A stretch of 64,000 bases of DNA from Thermothielavioides terrestris NRRL 8126 (GCF_000226115.1 NC_016457.1:6820001-6884000), one strand, 5' to 3'; shown: positions 33,928 through 46,366, counted from the first letter of the stretch. Program-made: numbers and translations. The notes: generated by a model not told the origin, from the sequence alone.

Positions 33928-36900
33928 ATGATGGTGCGTCAGGATCCCCTGGTCGCTTCGCTTTGCTTTCTGGGATGCTGCGTTGCTCGGCTCTTGGTCG
34001 CAGTTGCGCATCCGCTCCTGCGCATGGGGCCCTGTGTCTCCGGAACGGCCGCTCGCTTTTCGGCCTGGAGCAGGAAATATGGGTCCCAGTGGGCCAGCGA
34101 TTGTTGTGCGACACGGCGGCTAACGTGCTTTCGCAGACCTCGACCCGACCCCGCCATGTCGGCGGCAGCTTTGCGAGCCGACGCGGTCACGGCAGCCAGT
34201 TGTCCATCTCCGACCCGAGCCACCACGTCACCGAAACGATAGGCACCATGTACGGCGACGACGACGACTCGGGCGCCGAGGACACCCGGCCACTGAGCTT
34301 CATCGCGTCCAAGCACGGCGCCGAGAACTTGGACAAGGCTCAGAAGCTGGACCAGCCGGCCGGGGACCGCCTGAGGCTCGTTCGGACGACCGCCGACCAG
34401 ACAAGCTCCCCGGCGACCCAGTTGTCGCCGGAGTCCAACAGTGCCGACGGCGGCGATGGCGCCGACCCGAGGAAGGCTCAAACGTTTCCTGCCCGCTTAG
34501 CGAGCGAACGAGGCGGCCCGAGCGACCATCCGAAGTCTCCTCTGCTACCGGTGTCGCCGACGCCGTCCTTGCGAGATGTCCAGAATGCGTCACCCTCGCA
34601 GTTTCCGCTGACGGACATGAACAACCCCGATGACATCGCTCAGGAGCTCAGCAAGCTCCAGAACCTGCGCCGGATGTCGATGGATGTCTCGAACACGACC
34701 GACCCCGACCTGCTGCAGTTCTCGGGCGTGTCGTTGATGGAGATGCCCTCAATAGCGCCCTCCGGCGACGATGACGAGGCCGACCCGTCCCGCCTGCTCT
34801 GGGTGCCGGCCAGGGTGCATCCGGAGCTGGAGCCGACAGCCTTCAAGAACTTCCTCGAGAAACGGGTACAGTCAATGAAGCGCAGGTCGGGGGAGTCGTT
34901 CCTCTCGGTCGAGGGACTGCAGCGGAACAATTCGGGCAACTTGAGAAGGAAGAAGTCGATGCTCTCTCGCCAGGTCACCCCAGGCGGCGAAGGCGGGGAG
35001 CCGAATGCCAACGATCCCGAGGAGCTGGGGCGGCAGCGCTCTGTCACCGAACGTGCGCCAGAGCTCAGCCTATCCGAGTTGGTCACCGACCCCACGAAAG
35101 CGGTGCAGAAGCTGGCACAGGAGACGAGAAAAGAGAGCGAGGAAGGAGACAGCCCAATCCTTCCGATGGCGCCCGGGATGGGCCTTCGCCGCGCCAAGAA
35201 AACGACCTACAGAAAAGGCGGCAGCCAACGCTATGGGGACAGAGCCCCGTTCTCGAAACGACTTGCGGCAAGACAGGGCGAGAAGGAGACCAACGACGAG
35301 CCGCCTCCGATGCCGCAAATTGACCCGTCCATTGGAAAACCACTGACCAGGACCCTGTCGGAGCCCATAGCCGAGAACTACTCGCGCCCAACCCGAACGG
35401 TTCGGAGGCAGCAGAACTTCTCGAGAGAGGGCGCTGTAGCAACAGCTTCACCGCCCGCAGCCGATGGGCCAGCTCAGGACGAAGGCTCTACTGCCGGCGA
35501 GCCCTCCTCTACTCCAAAATCCCAGGCACTTCCCGTCAGATCATCCTCAACATCGGCGATTCGCACACCCGCCGCCCCTGTTCCTCAAGCGCTCGAGACG
35601 CCTCCGGCAGACGAGGGCGCTCAGGCAGCTCCACCATCACAGCCACAGAGGTCGTCCTCGCAGAAGGCGTCGACTCCGAGCTATTCGGACCAGCCTCCTG
35701 GGGACAGCCCCCCTGTTCGCTCGAGCAAGCGTCCCTTGGCAAGCCAGCCTTCCAAGGTTCCCGTGCCTGCTGCGAGAGCCGGTAGTGTGAAGGAGCGGGC
35801 ATCCACAGTCGGCAACGCTCTCAGTGAAATCAGCCACCCCCATCCTCTGCCTGGAAGCGGTGGCACCACGACCAGCAGTCTGACCTTCATCCCAACGTTC
35901 GACAGCATCGAAAAGAAGCTCGATAGAAAGAGTAAGGAGAAAGATGATAGCGACAGCATTGTCTCTCACAAGTCGACGTCGAGTTGGAAATGGTTCAAGA
36001 GCGACGACAAGGAGAAGAAGAAGCGGGAAAAGGAAAAGGAGAAGGAGAAGGAGAGAGAAAGAGAGCGCGAGCGCGAGCGCGAGAGGGAGGAGCAAGCTAA
36101 GAAGGCCAAAGGCAAGACCGGCGACAAGGGCCACGACCACGCTCGCATGGACGTTCTCCAGAGTTCCATCGACAGCGTTCCCAAAGGCCGTGAAAGCCTC
36201 CGCCTGGATCGCGACAGCATTGATGGATTGCCGCAGGAGGAGCGGAAGAGGGAGACAAACCGCAAGTCAAGCGAGGGCAAAAAGGACAGGGAGGGCTTCT
36301 TCGGCGGTCTGTTCGGCGGCTCCAAGAAGAAGGGCGACAAGGAGTCCAGCCACAAGAAGAAAGACCACCGGCCGGCCTCCCCTGACCCTCCGCCGCGCCC
36401 GCTGCGGCCAGACATCGACTACGCCTGGACGCGGTTTCCGATCATTGAGGAGAGAGCCATTTATCGGATGGCCCACATCAAGCTCGCAAACCCCCGTCGT
36501 CCGCTGCTCAGTCAAGTTTTACTCAGCAACTTCATGTACTCGTATTTGGCCAAGGTGCAGGCGATGCATCCCCAGCTGCAGATCCCCGTCTCGCCGCAGC
36601 AGAAGAGGATGGAGGAGGAGCGGAAGCGTCGCGAGGCAGAGCAGGCGCAGCTGCAGATGGCGCTAGACATGGCCCAGCAGGCTGCTCAAGATGGGAGTTT
36701 TAACTTTGAATACCATCGCGTAAGTCCCATTTGCGTGTCCTTCCTGTCCCCGCAATCCCGCTAACTTGACACCCCCACATTCGCAGTCTGGCAACCAGTA
36801 TGGCGACGCCCCCCTCCAGCACGACGGCACGGCCCCCTACGTCGACGACGCGCAGATCTACGAGTACGAGCACAGCGACCGCCAGCCGAACGACGGCGAC

Positions 36901-37056
36901 GGATATGTTTCGCAGGGGAAGATGCAGGGCCACGAGCCGGGACACGTCCGCCAGGCCAGCGGCGGCGGTGGGCAGCAAAACGGCAACGGCACCTACTACT
37001 ACGGCCACGAGGACAAGCGGCTCGACGGCGACGATGAGAACAGCGATATGTGGTAG
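33928..37056 (+). CDS. Zds1-like PP2A (Cdc55) regulator
   Basis: The predicted exons are 33928-33933 (ATG ATG only), 34137-36719 and 36787-37056, giving 952 residues. The last junction (GTAAGT...TTCGCAG) is firm. The first is inferred from a GTGCGT donor and a strong CTAAC...TTTCGCAG acceptor, giving MMTSTRPRHVGGSFASRRGH; the frame also extends upstream of 34137 to an alternative start near 33975. Two conserved parts support Zds1. One is LLWVPARVHPELEPTAFKNF near residue 225. The other is the Zds C-terminal domain near residues 764-815 (YAWTRFPIIEERAIYRMAHI, LSQVLLSNFMYSYLAKVQAM). The middle is disordered and highly charged, with a (KE)n/(RE)n stretch near residue 630. Zds proteins bind Cdc55-PP2A and control mitotic exit and polarity in yeast. 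Confidence 0.85.
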
Positions 37057-38643
37057 GCCCATCCCTATCGCGCGCCGTCGCGCGCCGACCTGGAGTCGTG
37101 CTTCAGCGAGCACCAGGCGGCGACTACCAGCGCCCGTCAGCAAAAGAGCCCTTCTTCCTTGCCTGATCTCGGCAGGAAGGGGTCGCTGACCAAACGCCTG
37201 CGGAACTGGTCGGCAAGTCCTCGGTCGCCGCGGTCCCGCCCGTCGCGGTCGCTGTCGCGCTCGCGCTCGCGCTCTCCATCTCCGTCTCCGTCACTTGCCC
37301 GTCCTCGGCCGGCGCTGAGACAACGCTCGGCCTCGGGCTTGCTGCAGCGACGGTACGGCCAGCCGCTGCTGTTGGCCTGAGCGGAACACGCCTTGAAAAA
37401 AGCATTTTGTCCGTCACCCTCTCTCTGTCGGACAGGCGCCTTGCTTGCCGCGATAATCTCCGATCTTAACCTCGAGGTGTGCCTGCATAATAATGCACGG
37501 GGCTGCGGCGTGCTGTTTCCCACCGCAGGCACACACATGTCACAACAGTATCTCTACCACCTTCCAACAGCCATTACCAGGCAGGCAGGCGGGCAGGCAG
37601 GCAGGAAAAGAGGCAAGCATGGCTTATAGCGAGTGTGTAACCCCTCCTCATGTGTGCATGGATGGATGTATGTGTGGACGGTTTCTATCTGGGGATGTGC
37701 TCATCACTCGGAGTCAGGGCACAGAGCGCAGCAGAGCAGAGCGGAGCAAAGGAGTGCAATGCGGTGGCAGCGGAAAGTGTGGCTTATTCAGTACCTGGAC
37801 GGCTTTGCTGCCGGGCTCTTGTTTCTCTTGTTTTTATTGTCTTTTTTCATGTGTGTGTGTTCTTGTACCTTTGTATGGGTGTACTGTGATAGCATAGCCT
37901 GGCCTGGATGGATGGGTGGGCGGGATCTCAGGGGCTGATAAGGAGAGAGCGGGGGGACTCATTGTGAATTGTGGAATGAGCACTCCGTACGGTACTGCAG
38001 TGTATGCCACCAGCGGGTAGCCGGATATATCCCTTCCTAGTCGACCCTGACTATGCGTATGTTTCGGTTACCTGGTTGTGAATGCTGCCTTGGTGGTGTT
38101 GATAGAGTCCCCTGAAGCATTCGGCTTGGGCTGAAATAGGTTGAGCTCGCCCCGTTTGCGCTGTGGGGCGGCCCGAATATTACGCTAATCCAAGAAAGGT
38201 CAAGCCGCCGGGGACCTCCCCCTTGTCTCGCTCTGCTCAAAGCTCAGGCTGCCAGTGCACAAGCAGCCATTCAGCTTTCAGATTCGCAGCGACAGCAGCC
38301 GCGCTGGGTGATTTCGAAAAACTTCAACTTCGACCGACCAGGCCGACCGACCAAATCGCTGATCACCCTTTTCCCATTCTCCCCACGCATCGGCGAGTTC
38401 TGCGCCTCCGCCACTTGTCCGATTCGCAGCTGCCTCATCAGTCACCTCTTTCTTGGCACCCAGCCCGATCGCGCCGGCTTGTTTGATTCTGAGCTCGCCG
38501 ACCGCTCGCCATTGGTCGCGCCTCGATTCCAGCCTCCAACCTCCAACCGCCTGGCGAACTTCTTCTGGTAGTGTCGGAGTCAATCACGCCTTCCTCTCTG
38601 CTGCGCGCCTCGAACCCAGTCGCGTATCCAGTCGGCCTGCGGG
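37057..38643. other. Intergenic region with short simple repeats
   Basis: A 1.6 kb spacer between two plus-strand genes. The first 330 bp still look Arg/Ser-codon-rich (RS dipeptide-like) but lie after the Zds1-like stop and lack a start. A GGCAG-type repeat lies at 37579-37606. No gene is supported. Confidence 0.4.
37579..37606 (+). repeat. Short GGCAG/GGCGG tandem repeat
   Basis: About 28 bp of repeated (C)AGG units (CAGGCAGGCGGGCAGGCAGG). A simple repeat with no assigned role. Confidence 0.6.
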
Positions 38644-40987
38644 ATGGCATCTGTAAGCTTGATCTATGGTCTTTTACTCGGTGTTCCCCTTCCTGCCATG
38701 TCCACATATCTTTGCCCCCCTAGCGAAAGCGCAATCGGCTCTCATCCGACAGGAGCTAGCCCAATATTCCGCTTAAGCCAAATTATTTTGCCATTCAGTC
38801 CAGTACATAGACTAACTCGCAGCAAGCAACCTCGTCCTACTCCCTACAACAACCAAGGCTACATGGCGAACGGCTCCGTACCTCACCACTCCGGCCCCGT
38901 CCCTGGGGCCACGCCTCTGCTCCCGAACCAAGGCCGCATCATTCAGACCGGCCCCATCAGAGTCCTCTGCATTGCAGATGTTCGAGGTGCGAGCAGCCGG
39001 GTTTGCTGTGATCTAGCTTGCGCAGCGCCTGCTTGCTAACCACTGGCGCGCAGGCAACCTTCGATCCTTGAATGAACTCGCCAAGTCGGCCCGCGCTGAC
39101 TACATCATCCACACTGGCGACTTCGGCTTCTACGACGAGACATCTCTTGAGCGAATTGCTGAGAAGTGAGTCGGGATCGACGATGATCGCTTGCGTCTTG
39201 CTGACCTTGGCCACGGCAGGACTCTCAAGCACGTCGCGCAGTACTCCCCGCTGATCTCCGAGGCGACGAAGAAGGCCATCGCGCAAGGCGCTCCCGGCCC
39301 GGTCAAGAGCCGATTTTCCCCGAGCGAACTCCCACTTTCTGAGCTTCCCCAGCTCATCAGCGGCGAGTTGAAGCTGGATGTCCCTGTATACACAGTGTGG
39401 GGTGCCTGCGAGGACGTGCGGGTGCTCGAGAAGTTCCGGTCTAAGGAGTACAAAGTGCCCAACCTCTACATTATCGACGAGGCGCAGTCCATGTTGCTCG
39501 AGATTGGCGGTGTAAAGCTCCGCCTCCTCGGCCTGGGCGGTGCGGTGGTCATGCACAAACTCTTCGACAATGGCGAGGGACGGACAACGATCGCAGGCGG
39601 ACAAGGCACTATGTGGACGACGCTCCTGCAGATGGGCGAGCTTGTCGATACGGCGAACCGCGTTTACGACCCCACCGAAACGCGCATCTTCATCACGCAC
39701 GCGTCGCCGGCTCGCGAGGGCATTCTGAACCAGCTCTCGGTCACCCTTAAGGCCGACTTCTCCATCTCGGCAGGTCTCCATTTCCGCTACGGGAGCTCGT
39801 ACAACGAATTTAGCGTCAACCCCACCCTTGACCACTACCGTGGCAAGCTCGCGGCATCCAAGGCGTCCTTCAACGACGTTTGGGATACGGTCAAGAGCGA
39901 GGTTGAGCCCGCCATCTCGCAGAATGAGGCGCAACAGACTTTGCTTAAGAACGCATTGAGTGTTGTGGAGAAGATGCCTACGACTGCGGCGGGCGGCAAT
40001 CCTTTCGGCGGTGCGCCTGCCGGCCAGTCGGCGGCGGCCTTGGGCCAGGTGGACGAGAGCGCCTTCAAGAACATGTGGAACTTCAACCTTGCGGATGCTG
40101 CCTTCGGCTGGCTTGTCCTGGAGATTCAGGACGGCAGAATCGGTACCGAGATGCGGGCTCAGGGATTCAACTTCTCGCACCGTGGAGCTAAGCAGACCAG
40201 TGTGCAGCCCGCTCCGGCAGCCGTGGGGACGAGCGCTGCGCCTCCTACCGCCGCCCCGGCCGCCCCAGCGAGAGCCCCCGCCGCCACCCAGCCTCCTCAA
40301 CAGGCTGCACCTGCGCCTGCACCGGCTCCTGCTCCGGCTCCTGCTCAGGCCCAACCCAAGCCTGCCACGCCGCAGCCCGCGCCGACTCCTTCACCGGCCC
40401 CCAAGGACGAAAAGCCCGCTCCGGCTGCTGCTAACGGAGCTGCTGGCGCGCCTGAGACGGCGCCCTCTCCGGCGCCCAAGACCCCGGCAGAGAGCATCAT
40501 CGGACTGTTCGTTATGAACGCGCAGAGCGATGAGCAGGTCCGGAACCTGTTCGCCGAGGAGGATAAGAGCAAGATTCTCAAGATCGAGCGGTGGGGCCAG
40601 AACAAGGTTGCACAGTTCAAGACGGTGGAGGAACGGGATGCCGCCATGGAGCGGCTTCCCGACGAAGTGAAGAACAGGGCGCCTGGCCAGGAGGACCGGT
40701 CCAAGCCCCTTGTCAAGATCTTCTCGCCTCCGTCCTCGCGCCAGTACTCGCGCGGCGGCGCAGGCAATTGGGGGAGCAGCCGCGGCGGCCGGGATGGCGG
40801 CAACGCTCAGAGCGGATACCGGAGCGCCGGCGGCGGAGGTGCTAGCGACAGCGAAGGTGCCGGGCGCCGCGGTGGACGTGGTGGGGGCCGTGGTGGCCGC
40901 GGCGGCGAGCGCGGACGCGGGCGGGGTCCACGGGGCGGCGCCAAGGGCGAGGGCGCCGCGAGCCCGGCTCCCGCGGCTGAGTCTTAG
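38644..40987 (+). CDS. Degenerate calcineurin-like phosphoesterase with RGG tail (DUF2433-type)
   Basis: The exons are 38644-38652, 38827-38986, 39054-39165 and 39220-40987; phases sum to 682 residues. Residues 30 to about 330 follow a metallophosphoesterase layout (VLCIADVRGNL, YIIHTGDFGFYDE, YTVWGACEDV, RIFITHASPA, SAGLHFRYGSS). Several canonical metal ligands are replaced: the first motif DxH is DVR, and GNHE is GACE. Low-complexity Pro/Ala repeats (about 400-500) lead to an RRM-like stretch (SIIGLFVMNAQSDEQVRNLF). The C-terminus is an RGG/GGR tail typical of RNA-binding proteins. The combination matches fungal proteins annotated DUF2433; the biochemical role is unknown and may concern RNA. 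The first 9 nt exon is uncertain because the preferred acceptor GCAAG follows an earlier CAG; otherwise the first internal ATG is 38863. Confidence 0.8.
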
Positions 40988-42135
40988 TTGACCAACGACT
41001 GCAGGAGCGTCGAGGCACCACAGAAGCGGCCTACGCTGGCATTATACCGCCCGCCGCCAGCCTATTACCGCCTCAAACTCGTGGCCTCGGATCATGCAGA
41101 GGCAATGATCCATTCAGAGCACAACGCTTTTCCGCCATGAACGCCGACTCCTCACCCACCCACCTAACGCCGACCTTCCAACCTCACACGATTCTCACTA
41201 TGGGGCCTTTGGCCTTGCCCTTTAAACCAGCCAGCCTTTTCTTCCGCCCCTCCTGTTTCCTCCATTCTGTTTTGCTTTTCTTCCGGCGGCTGGTGGGAGG
41301 ATGGCGGAATGAATCTGCATTCGGGGCTCGCCTGCTTTTCTTTTTTCTCTCTCTCTTGCTTTGGAGCTAGTTAATACGAACAAGTTGGGAACCGGGGGGG
41401 GGCGGAGGGGCGTGCGCCGGAAAAGAAGCTCACATAGGTCTTGATTTTTTTTACTTTTCCGTCAGGATCTGACACTCTGCCTTTTGGCAAAGGAAATGTT
41501 GGGGGATGGGCGGGAGGACGGGGGGGAGTTCTAGAGACTTTGTTTTGACGGTGGTGGGTTTTGTCGTCGGTGTCGCTGATGCGGTTGTCGTGGTCGTCGC
41601 TTTTTTCCTGCCCCCCTTCCCACCCCCTATTCTGCGATCGCTACGGCGGCTGTGAGTCTGGGGCTGATCAGCGAGGTTTGAGCGAGGCGGAGCGAGGCGG
41701 GGCTTGGCGCTGGCCTGGGCTTGATTTTGGGCTGGGCTGGGCTAGGTAGCTTAGGTGCCTTGCTTGGGCTGGGTCGATAGTGAGGTGATTCGTTTATTCG
41801 CTTTTGCAAGTGTTCTCTCTTCTTCTGTCTGTGTATGTGTGGATGTTTGGTCAGTGTGCAATGCGTTGATAGGCGGGGTAAACCATCGGCCAGGGAGGGT
41901 CACGTCACGTCTGCCGGGAGGGAATAAGGGCATGGGTATCTGCAATCATCGTCTAGTAATTATCAGCGCGTTGAGCTGCCCGTGCGGCGGCAAGTGTTCT
42001 ACATCCCACCAGCCCAGGCGCCCAGGTGTGTATGGTACAGTACAATCCGGTGTCCTACATGACCGGAGTCTAGCTGATTAATGTAAACGCTCCGACCCAC
42101 TGAGCTTCCCATCTTCCAGTTTAACCCTACACTAA
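40988..42135. other. Convergent intergenic region
   Basis: This lies between the phosphoesterase-like gene (+) and COQ5 (-). It contains G-runs and T-runs around 41390-41460 and 41590-41640. No gene is supported. Confidence 0.4.
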
Positions 42136-43311
42136 CTACCGAGGCTTCATCCCCTTGTGGATGGCCGCCACGCCGCCGGTCAGGTTCTCGTAGCCGTCCC
42201 CGGCGACCACGAAGCCAGCGTCGACGATCATGTCGCGGAACTCGGTCTGGCTCGGGAAGCGCTCGATGCTCTCGACCAGGTACTGGTAGCTGTCGCGGTC
42301 GGCGGCGACGAGCTGGCCGATCAGCGGGATCGCGCGGAACGACCACTCCTTGTACACCGCGTTGAAGAGCGGGTGCGCGTCCGCCTTGCTGAACTCCAGG
42401 CAGGCGAACACGCCGCCGGGCTTGAGCACGCGGTGCGCCTCGCGCAGCGCCGCGGGGATGTTGCTGAAGTTGCGGATCCCGAAGGCTACCGTGTACAGGT
42501 CGACCGAGTTCGAGGGGATGCCGCCCGTGGCCGTCGCCGGGTCGAAGAAGGCTTGCTCTTCCCTGCCGTGCGCGTCGTGCGACGTCGGCTCCCGCGCGGA
42601 CGGATAGGGGTGCAGCGGGCGCGTGAGGGTCAGGTCCTCGGCGTTGGCTTCGACGAAGCTCAGGGCTGCTTGTTGCGAGGCCGGCAGCGAGGTCGAGCGC
42701 TGCTGCCCCACGGTGAGCATGGCGCGGTTGATGTCGGAGATGGTCACGCGCACGGAGGGGTTGGCGTTGACGACGTGCGCGGTGTGCAGCAGCCGGAAGG
42801 CGATGTCGCCGGTGCCCCCGGCGATGTCGAGGATGTGTTGCGGCTCGCGCGGGTCGAGTTCGGTGGTAAGGGGAGAAAAGCCCGGGTTGAGCGAGGCGAC
42901 AAAGTGGTCCCTGGAGAGTGCGGGTAAGCGTGGTTAGTGGAAGGCAGCTAATTCGGGCGAGGGGCAAGGGGCTTGGGGCAGGACGTACTTCCACACCCGA
43001 TGCCAGCCAAAGGACATCAGGTCGTTCATGCGGTCGTAGGACTCGGCTACGCTCGTGAAGACGCCGGCCACACGCTCGCGCTTCTCGCCTTCTGTTACTG
43101 TTTCGAAGCCGAAGTGCGTCGGCCGTGAGGGATCCGGAATTGCATAGTCGGGGATTGAAGGGTGAGCGGACGAGGATGAGGAGGAGGATGGGCTCGCGGC
43201 GAGCGACGGGACGGTTGTCGAGATGAGTCGTGTAGATCGTACTGGTTGCTCAGAATGTGTGATGGCTCTCAGCGAGGGAAGCGCTCTTCTGAGCGCTGTT
43301 CGGGCTGCCAT
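42136..43311 (-). CDS. COQ5: 2-methoxy-6-polyprenyl-1,4-benzoquinol methylase, mitochondrial
   Basis: There are two exons, 43311-42989 and 42910-42136 (donor GTACGT, acceptor CTCCAG), giving 365 residues. The first 40 residues ([20 protein letters not shown]) form an Arg-rich mitochondrial presequence. The UbiE/COQ5 fold has the entry motif [20 protein letters not shown] and SAM-binding motif [14 protein letters not shown]. The family signatures [20 protein letters not shown] and [19 protein letters not shown] are present, as is the ending [16 protein letters not shown]. The enzyme performs the C-methylation step of ubiquinone synthesis in the matrix-side CoQ synthome. An insert ([15 protein letters not shown], about residues 210-240) is longer than in yeast. 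The ATG at 43311 is chosen because the earlier frame lacks an ATG. Confidence 0.94.
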
Positions 43312-43609
43312 GCTGAGCTCGCAATTCACGGCTCGGCATCAGGACAGCTCCTGGGATGTTTTCTGGAAGCAATTCCTGATCAGCCCATGCATGCGCGCTT
43401 GCGATCGGATGGTTGCAGGAATTCGGCTCGGGCCGGAGCCTGTGGCTGTTCAGTGTGGCTTGCAGCGCTCGCTACCGAGCGGTCTACAACCTTGATTGTG
43501 GACCCCGCGGATGCCAAGACCAGCCAGGCTGTTTGGGGTCGATCGCCGACTCCAGATTCCACCAGCAAGGATCCCTCACTAGGGGGTATGGTGACCGTAC
43601 GTACCTCGT

Positions 43610-43756
43610 CTACTGGGCCTCGGCGTCTCGAGGGGTACTTGACTGCGCGAGAGCCCTTGTGACGGTCCTGACGTACTTGATGCCGATGACAGCGAGGAGC
43701 GCAGTAATACTCAGGCTGGCGAGCACGGCGACGATGATGCGGCCCTCGTCCGTCAT
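43610..43756 (-). CDS. Possible 48-residue single-pass membrane protein
   Basis: An ATG at 43756 opens a 48-codon ORF: MTDEGRIIVAVLASLSITAL then LAVIGIKYVRTVTRALAQSS and a short polar tail ending at TAG (43610-43612). It has one clear hydrophobic helix of about 22 residues flanked by acidic N-terminal and basic C-terminal residues, so a tail-in orientation is likely. It lies between COQ5 and the BCKDH gene on the same strand. Its size and single helix recall small mitochondrial or ER accessory subunits, but no family is recognised. It is supported only by composition and its isolation from other ORFs. Confidence 0.45.
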   Translation of the reverse strand: MTDEGRIIVAVLASLSITALLAVIGIKYVRTVTRALAQSSTPRDAEAQ

Positions 43757-44013
43757 GGTGCCGCTAGCACTGGGAGGACGTTTGGGATGGGTGGGCACGA
43801 TTGCAGAAAGAAACGTTGCTGGCAGGTAGGCCGTCTGCAAGGCGACCAGAGGTGTCTTCGAGCGGTCGTTGAAATCGGTCTCTCGGGGCCTGTCGCTTGG
43901 TTGCCAGGTCGATCGATGTTGTTCATCGAGGACTGTCTCTGCTGCAGCTGTGCAGCAAGCGCGAACCCCCCACGGAAAAAAAAAAAATCAGATGAAATTG
44001 CTCACTCGCTACC

Positions 44014-45488
44014 TTACTTTTCTAGACTACCAATCCCGCCCTCGAATTCGCCAACGTCGTACTCGTCCGGGTATCTCTCTAACTGGCTCTTCAACTCTTT
44101 GATTTGCTGCTTCAGGTCCGGCGTCAGCTCCTCGTAGACATCCTCGAACATTGTGCGAATCGGAGGCTTTTTCTCCCGCTCGGCCTCCGAGAATGCTTTG
44201 AGCACGTCCCGCCTGATGCTGTCGCGCGCCTCCTTTTCCTTCTCTTCGTCCCAGCAGCCCTTGGCCTCCATCCACTTGCGCAGCCTGGCAATCGGGTTGT
44301 CCCGCCGCTTCCAGTCTTCCACCTCCACCCTCGCCCGGTAAGCAAACGAGTCATCCGACGTGCTGTGGTGGCTGACGCGGTAAGTCATCGCCTCGATCAG
44401 GACCGGCTTGCCTCCGTCCTGCAGCGCCAGCTCGCGTGCCTTCTTCGTCACTTCCCGGACCGCCCAGAAATCGTTGCCATCGACGCGGATGGTTTCAATG
44501 CCGTAGCCCAAGCCGCGGCTCGCAATCCCATCACCGCGGTATTGCTCCAGTGTTGGCGTCGAGATTGCGTAGCCGTTGTTGCGGCAGATGAAGATGACCG
44601 GGCAGGACCGCGTGGCAGCAATGTTCAAGGCTGCGTGGAAGTCTCCTTCGCTGGCCGCGCCCTCTCCAAAGTACGCCGCCACTACCCTCGGAGGGATGCT
44701 TGGGTCTTGCATCCTCTGGATCTTCAGCGCATACGCCGCCCCCGAGGCCTGAGGGAGCTGGGTCGCGAGGGGCGACGAGATGGTGTGCTGTGATTCCGGC
44801 TGTCAGCCATAGCGTGGCCATGAACCGATCGACCATTCACTGGGGCACCTACAATATTCAACTCTCTGCTGCCATAGTGCACCGGCATGTTCCTGCCCTT
44901 CCCCGGGTCCTTCTGGTTCGCAAACAACTGATTCATAAAGTCGTTCAGCGTAAACCCGCGCTGCTTGAACACGCCCTGCTCGCGATACTGGCAGAAAACG
45001 ACATCCGCCTTGGACAGTGCCGACGCGGTCGCGACCGACACAGCCTCCTCGCCAGCCGACACCATGTAGAAGCTCAGGCGGCCCTGGCGCTGCGCGTCGA
45101 ACATGATCACGTCCATGATGGACACCGTGAGCATGTCGCGGTAGAGCTTGACAACCTCCTCATCGCTGAGGTCGGGGGTAAAGTTCGGGTCCACCACAAC
45201 GCCGTGCTGGTCGACGACCCGGTACGTGGGCAGGGCCGGATATGTCGACGGCTGCTCGAACCGCATCGTGTTGCTAAAGGCCGACTTGACCGCCCCGGGG
45301 AACATGACATGTTTGGAGTCGGGACGCTGTGAGATGGACCCGGCTTGTCTGCGCTGTGGTTTCTGGCTGCTGGGGAAGCCGCATGACGCAGAAGCGATCA
45401 GCAGTGACGGGCGGAGCGGGTGAGGCTGCTGCGCGCCGCCGCGGCGGAAGAGCGCCGGATGAGGCCGGGAGAGGCGGACGCTCCTCAT
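44014..45488 (-). CDS. BCKDHA: Branched-chain alpha-keto acid dehydrogenase E1 alpha subunit, mitochondrial
   Basis: There are two exons, 45488-44853 and 44787-44014, joined in phase to 469 residues. The N-terminus MRSVRLSRPHPALFRRGGAQ is Arg-rich and fits a mitochondrial presequence. The TPP-dependent E1-alpha fold is clear: YRDMLTVSIMDVIMFDAQRQ, EEAVSVATASAL, VVFCQYREQGV and ATQLPQASGAAYALK. The TPP motif is GEGAASEGDFHAALNIAATR with FICRNNGYAIST. The phosphorylation-loop region SHHSTSDDSFAYR is intact, including the Ser normally phosphorylated by BCKD kinase. With E1-beta, E2 and E3 it decarboxylates the keto acids of Leu, Ile and Val in the matrix. The partner subunits are not in this window. 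The human-style symbol is given for the family. Confidence 0.94.
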
Positions 45489-46299
45489 TTCTCAGGACGG
45501 ACGAGACTCGGGATTCAGACTGTCAATTACCAGAAGGGCGGAGGAGGTCAAGAGTTGGTCCCATCACCCTCAGTTGAAGCGGAGAGAAGGTGCTGCCTCC
45601 CTTCCCTGGGGGAGATATCGGGGCCAACGACGTCACTTGTGCCGATGGAAGCCGCCGGTTCGTTCGGAAGGTCTTGGCGTTCAGGGGTTTGCTCCGCGGG
45701 GTTCTCCACAACCCCTGCTGAACAACCCGGGCAGTCTGCACACACAGCTATTTCGGTTGCCAAACACACAGCTACCATCAAGCCTATCTCCTCACTGAGT
45801 CCAGCCACCCATAGCATCACAAGCAAGACAGAGCCAGCAGACGAACGTGTTGCCTACAGGCAATCCCATGGAAATGTGGCACAATTCTCCGAGTTGCAGT
45901 GGCTTACCTTTACCTTAGCGCGCCAGGGGGGGGTGGCAAAATGATCTCTGGGACCATTTTGGAGCGTCAAGATATTTCGCCTAGAAAATAGGCTCCTACC
46001 GGTCCCGAGTTCAAAATATCTTATGAAGAAAATGATTTTCAACTAAGAGGATTAATTCAAATAAAATAGGAATTTAAAGAATAAAAATATCTTATAGTAA
46101 ATATAATCTTTTACTAATAGGATTATTTTAAATAGATATTAATATTAGTAACTAAAGATAATTATTAATAATAAAAAGAAATTTATAATTTAAAATAGTT
46201 TTAATTAATTTAAAATCAACTTTAAAGTAGAAGATTATCTTATAAAATTTTATTATCTATATACTTATATATAAAAGTAAGCTCTTTTATTTATTCTAG

Positions 46300-46366
46300 A
46301 TTTTTTATCTTTTTTCTTTTTTTCTTTTTTCTTTTTTTTCTTTTTTTTCTTTTTTTTCTTTTTTTT
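46300..46366 (+). repeat. T-rich (T6-8C)n low-complexity tract
   Basis: A run of T6 to T8 blocks separated by single C within the AT-rich element. It may be a decayed simple repeat. Confidence 0.7.

Noticed and set aside
37138..37380. Arg/Ser-rich continuation after the Zds1-like stop codon
   Set aside because: It lies after the in-frame stop in a different frame and has no start or acceptor that joins it convincingly.
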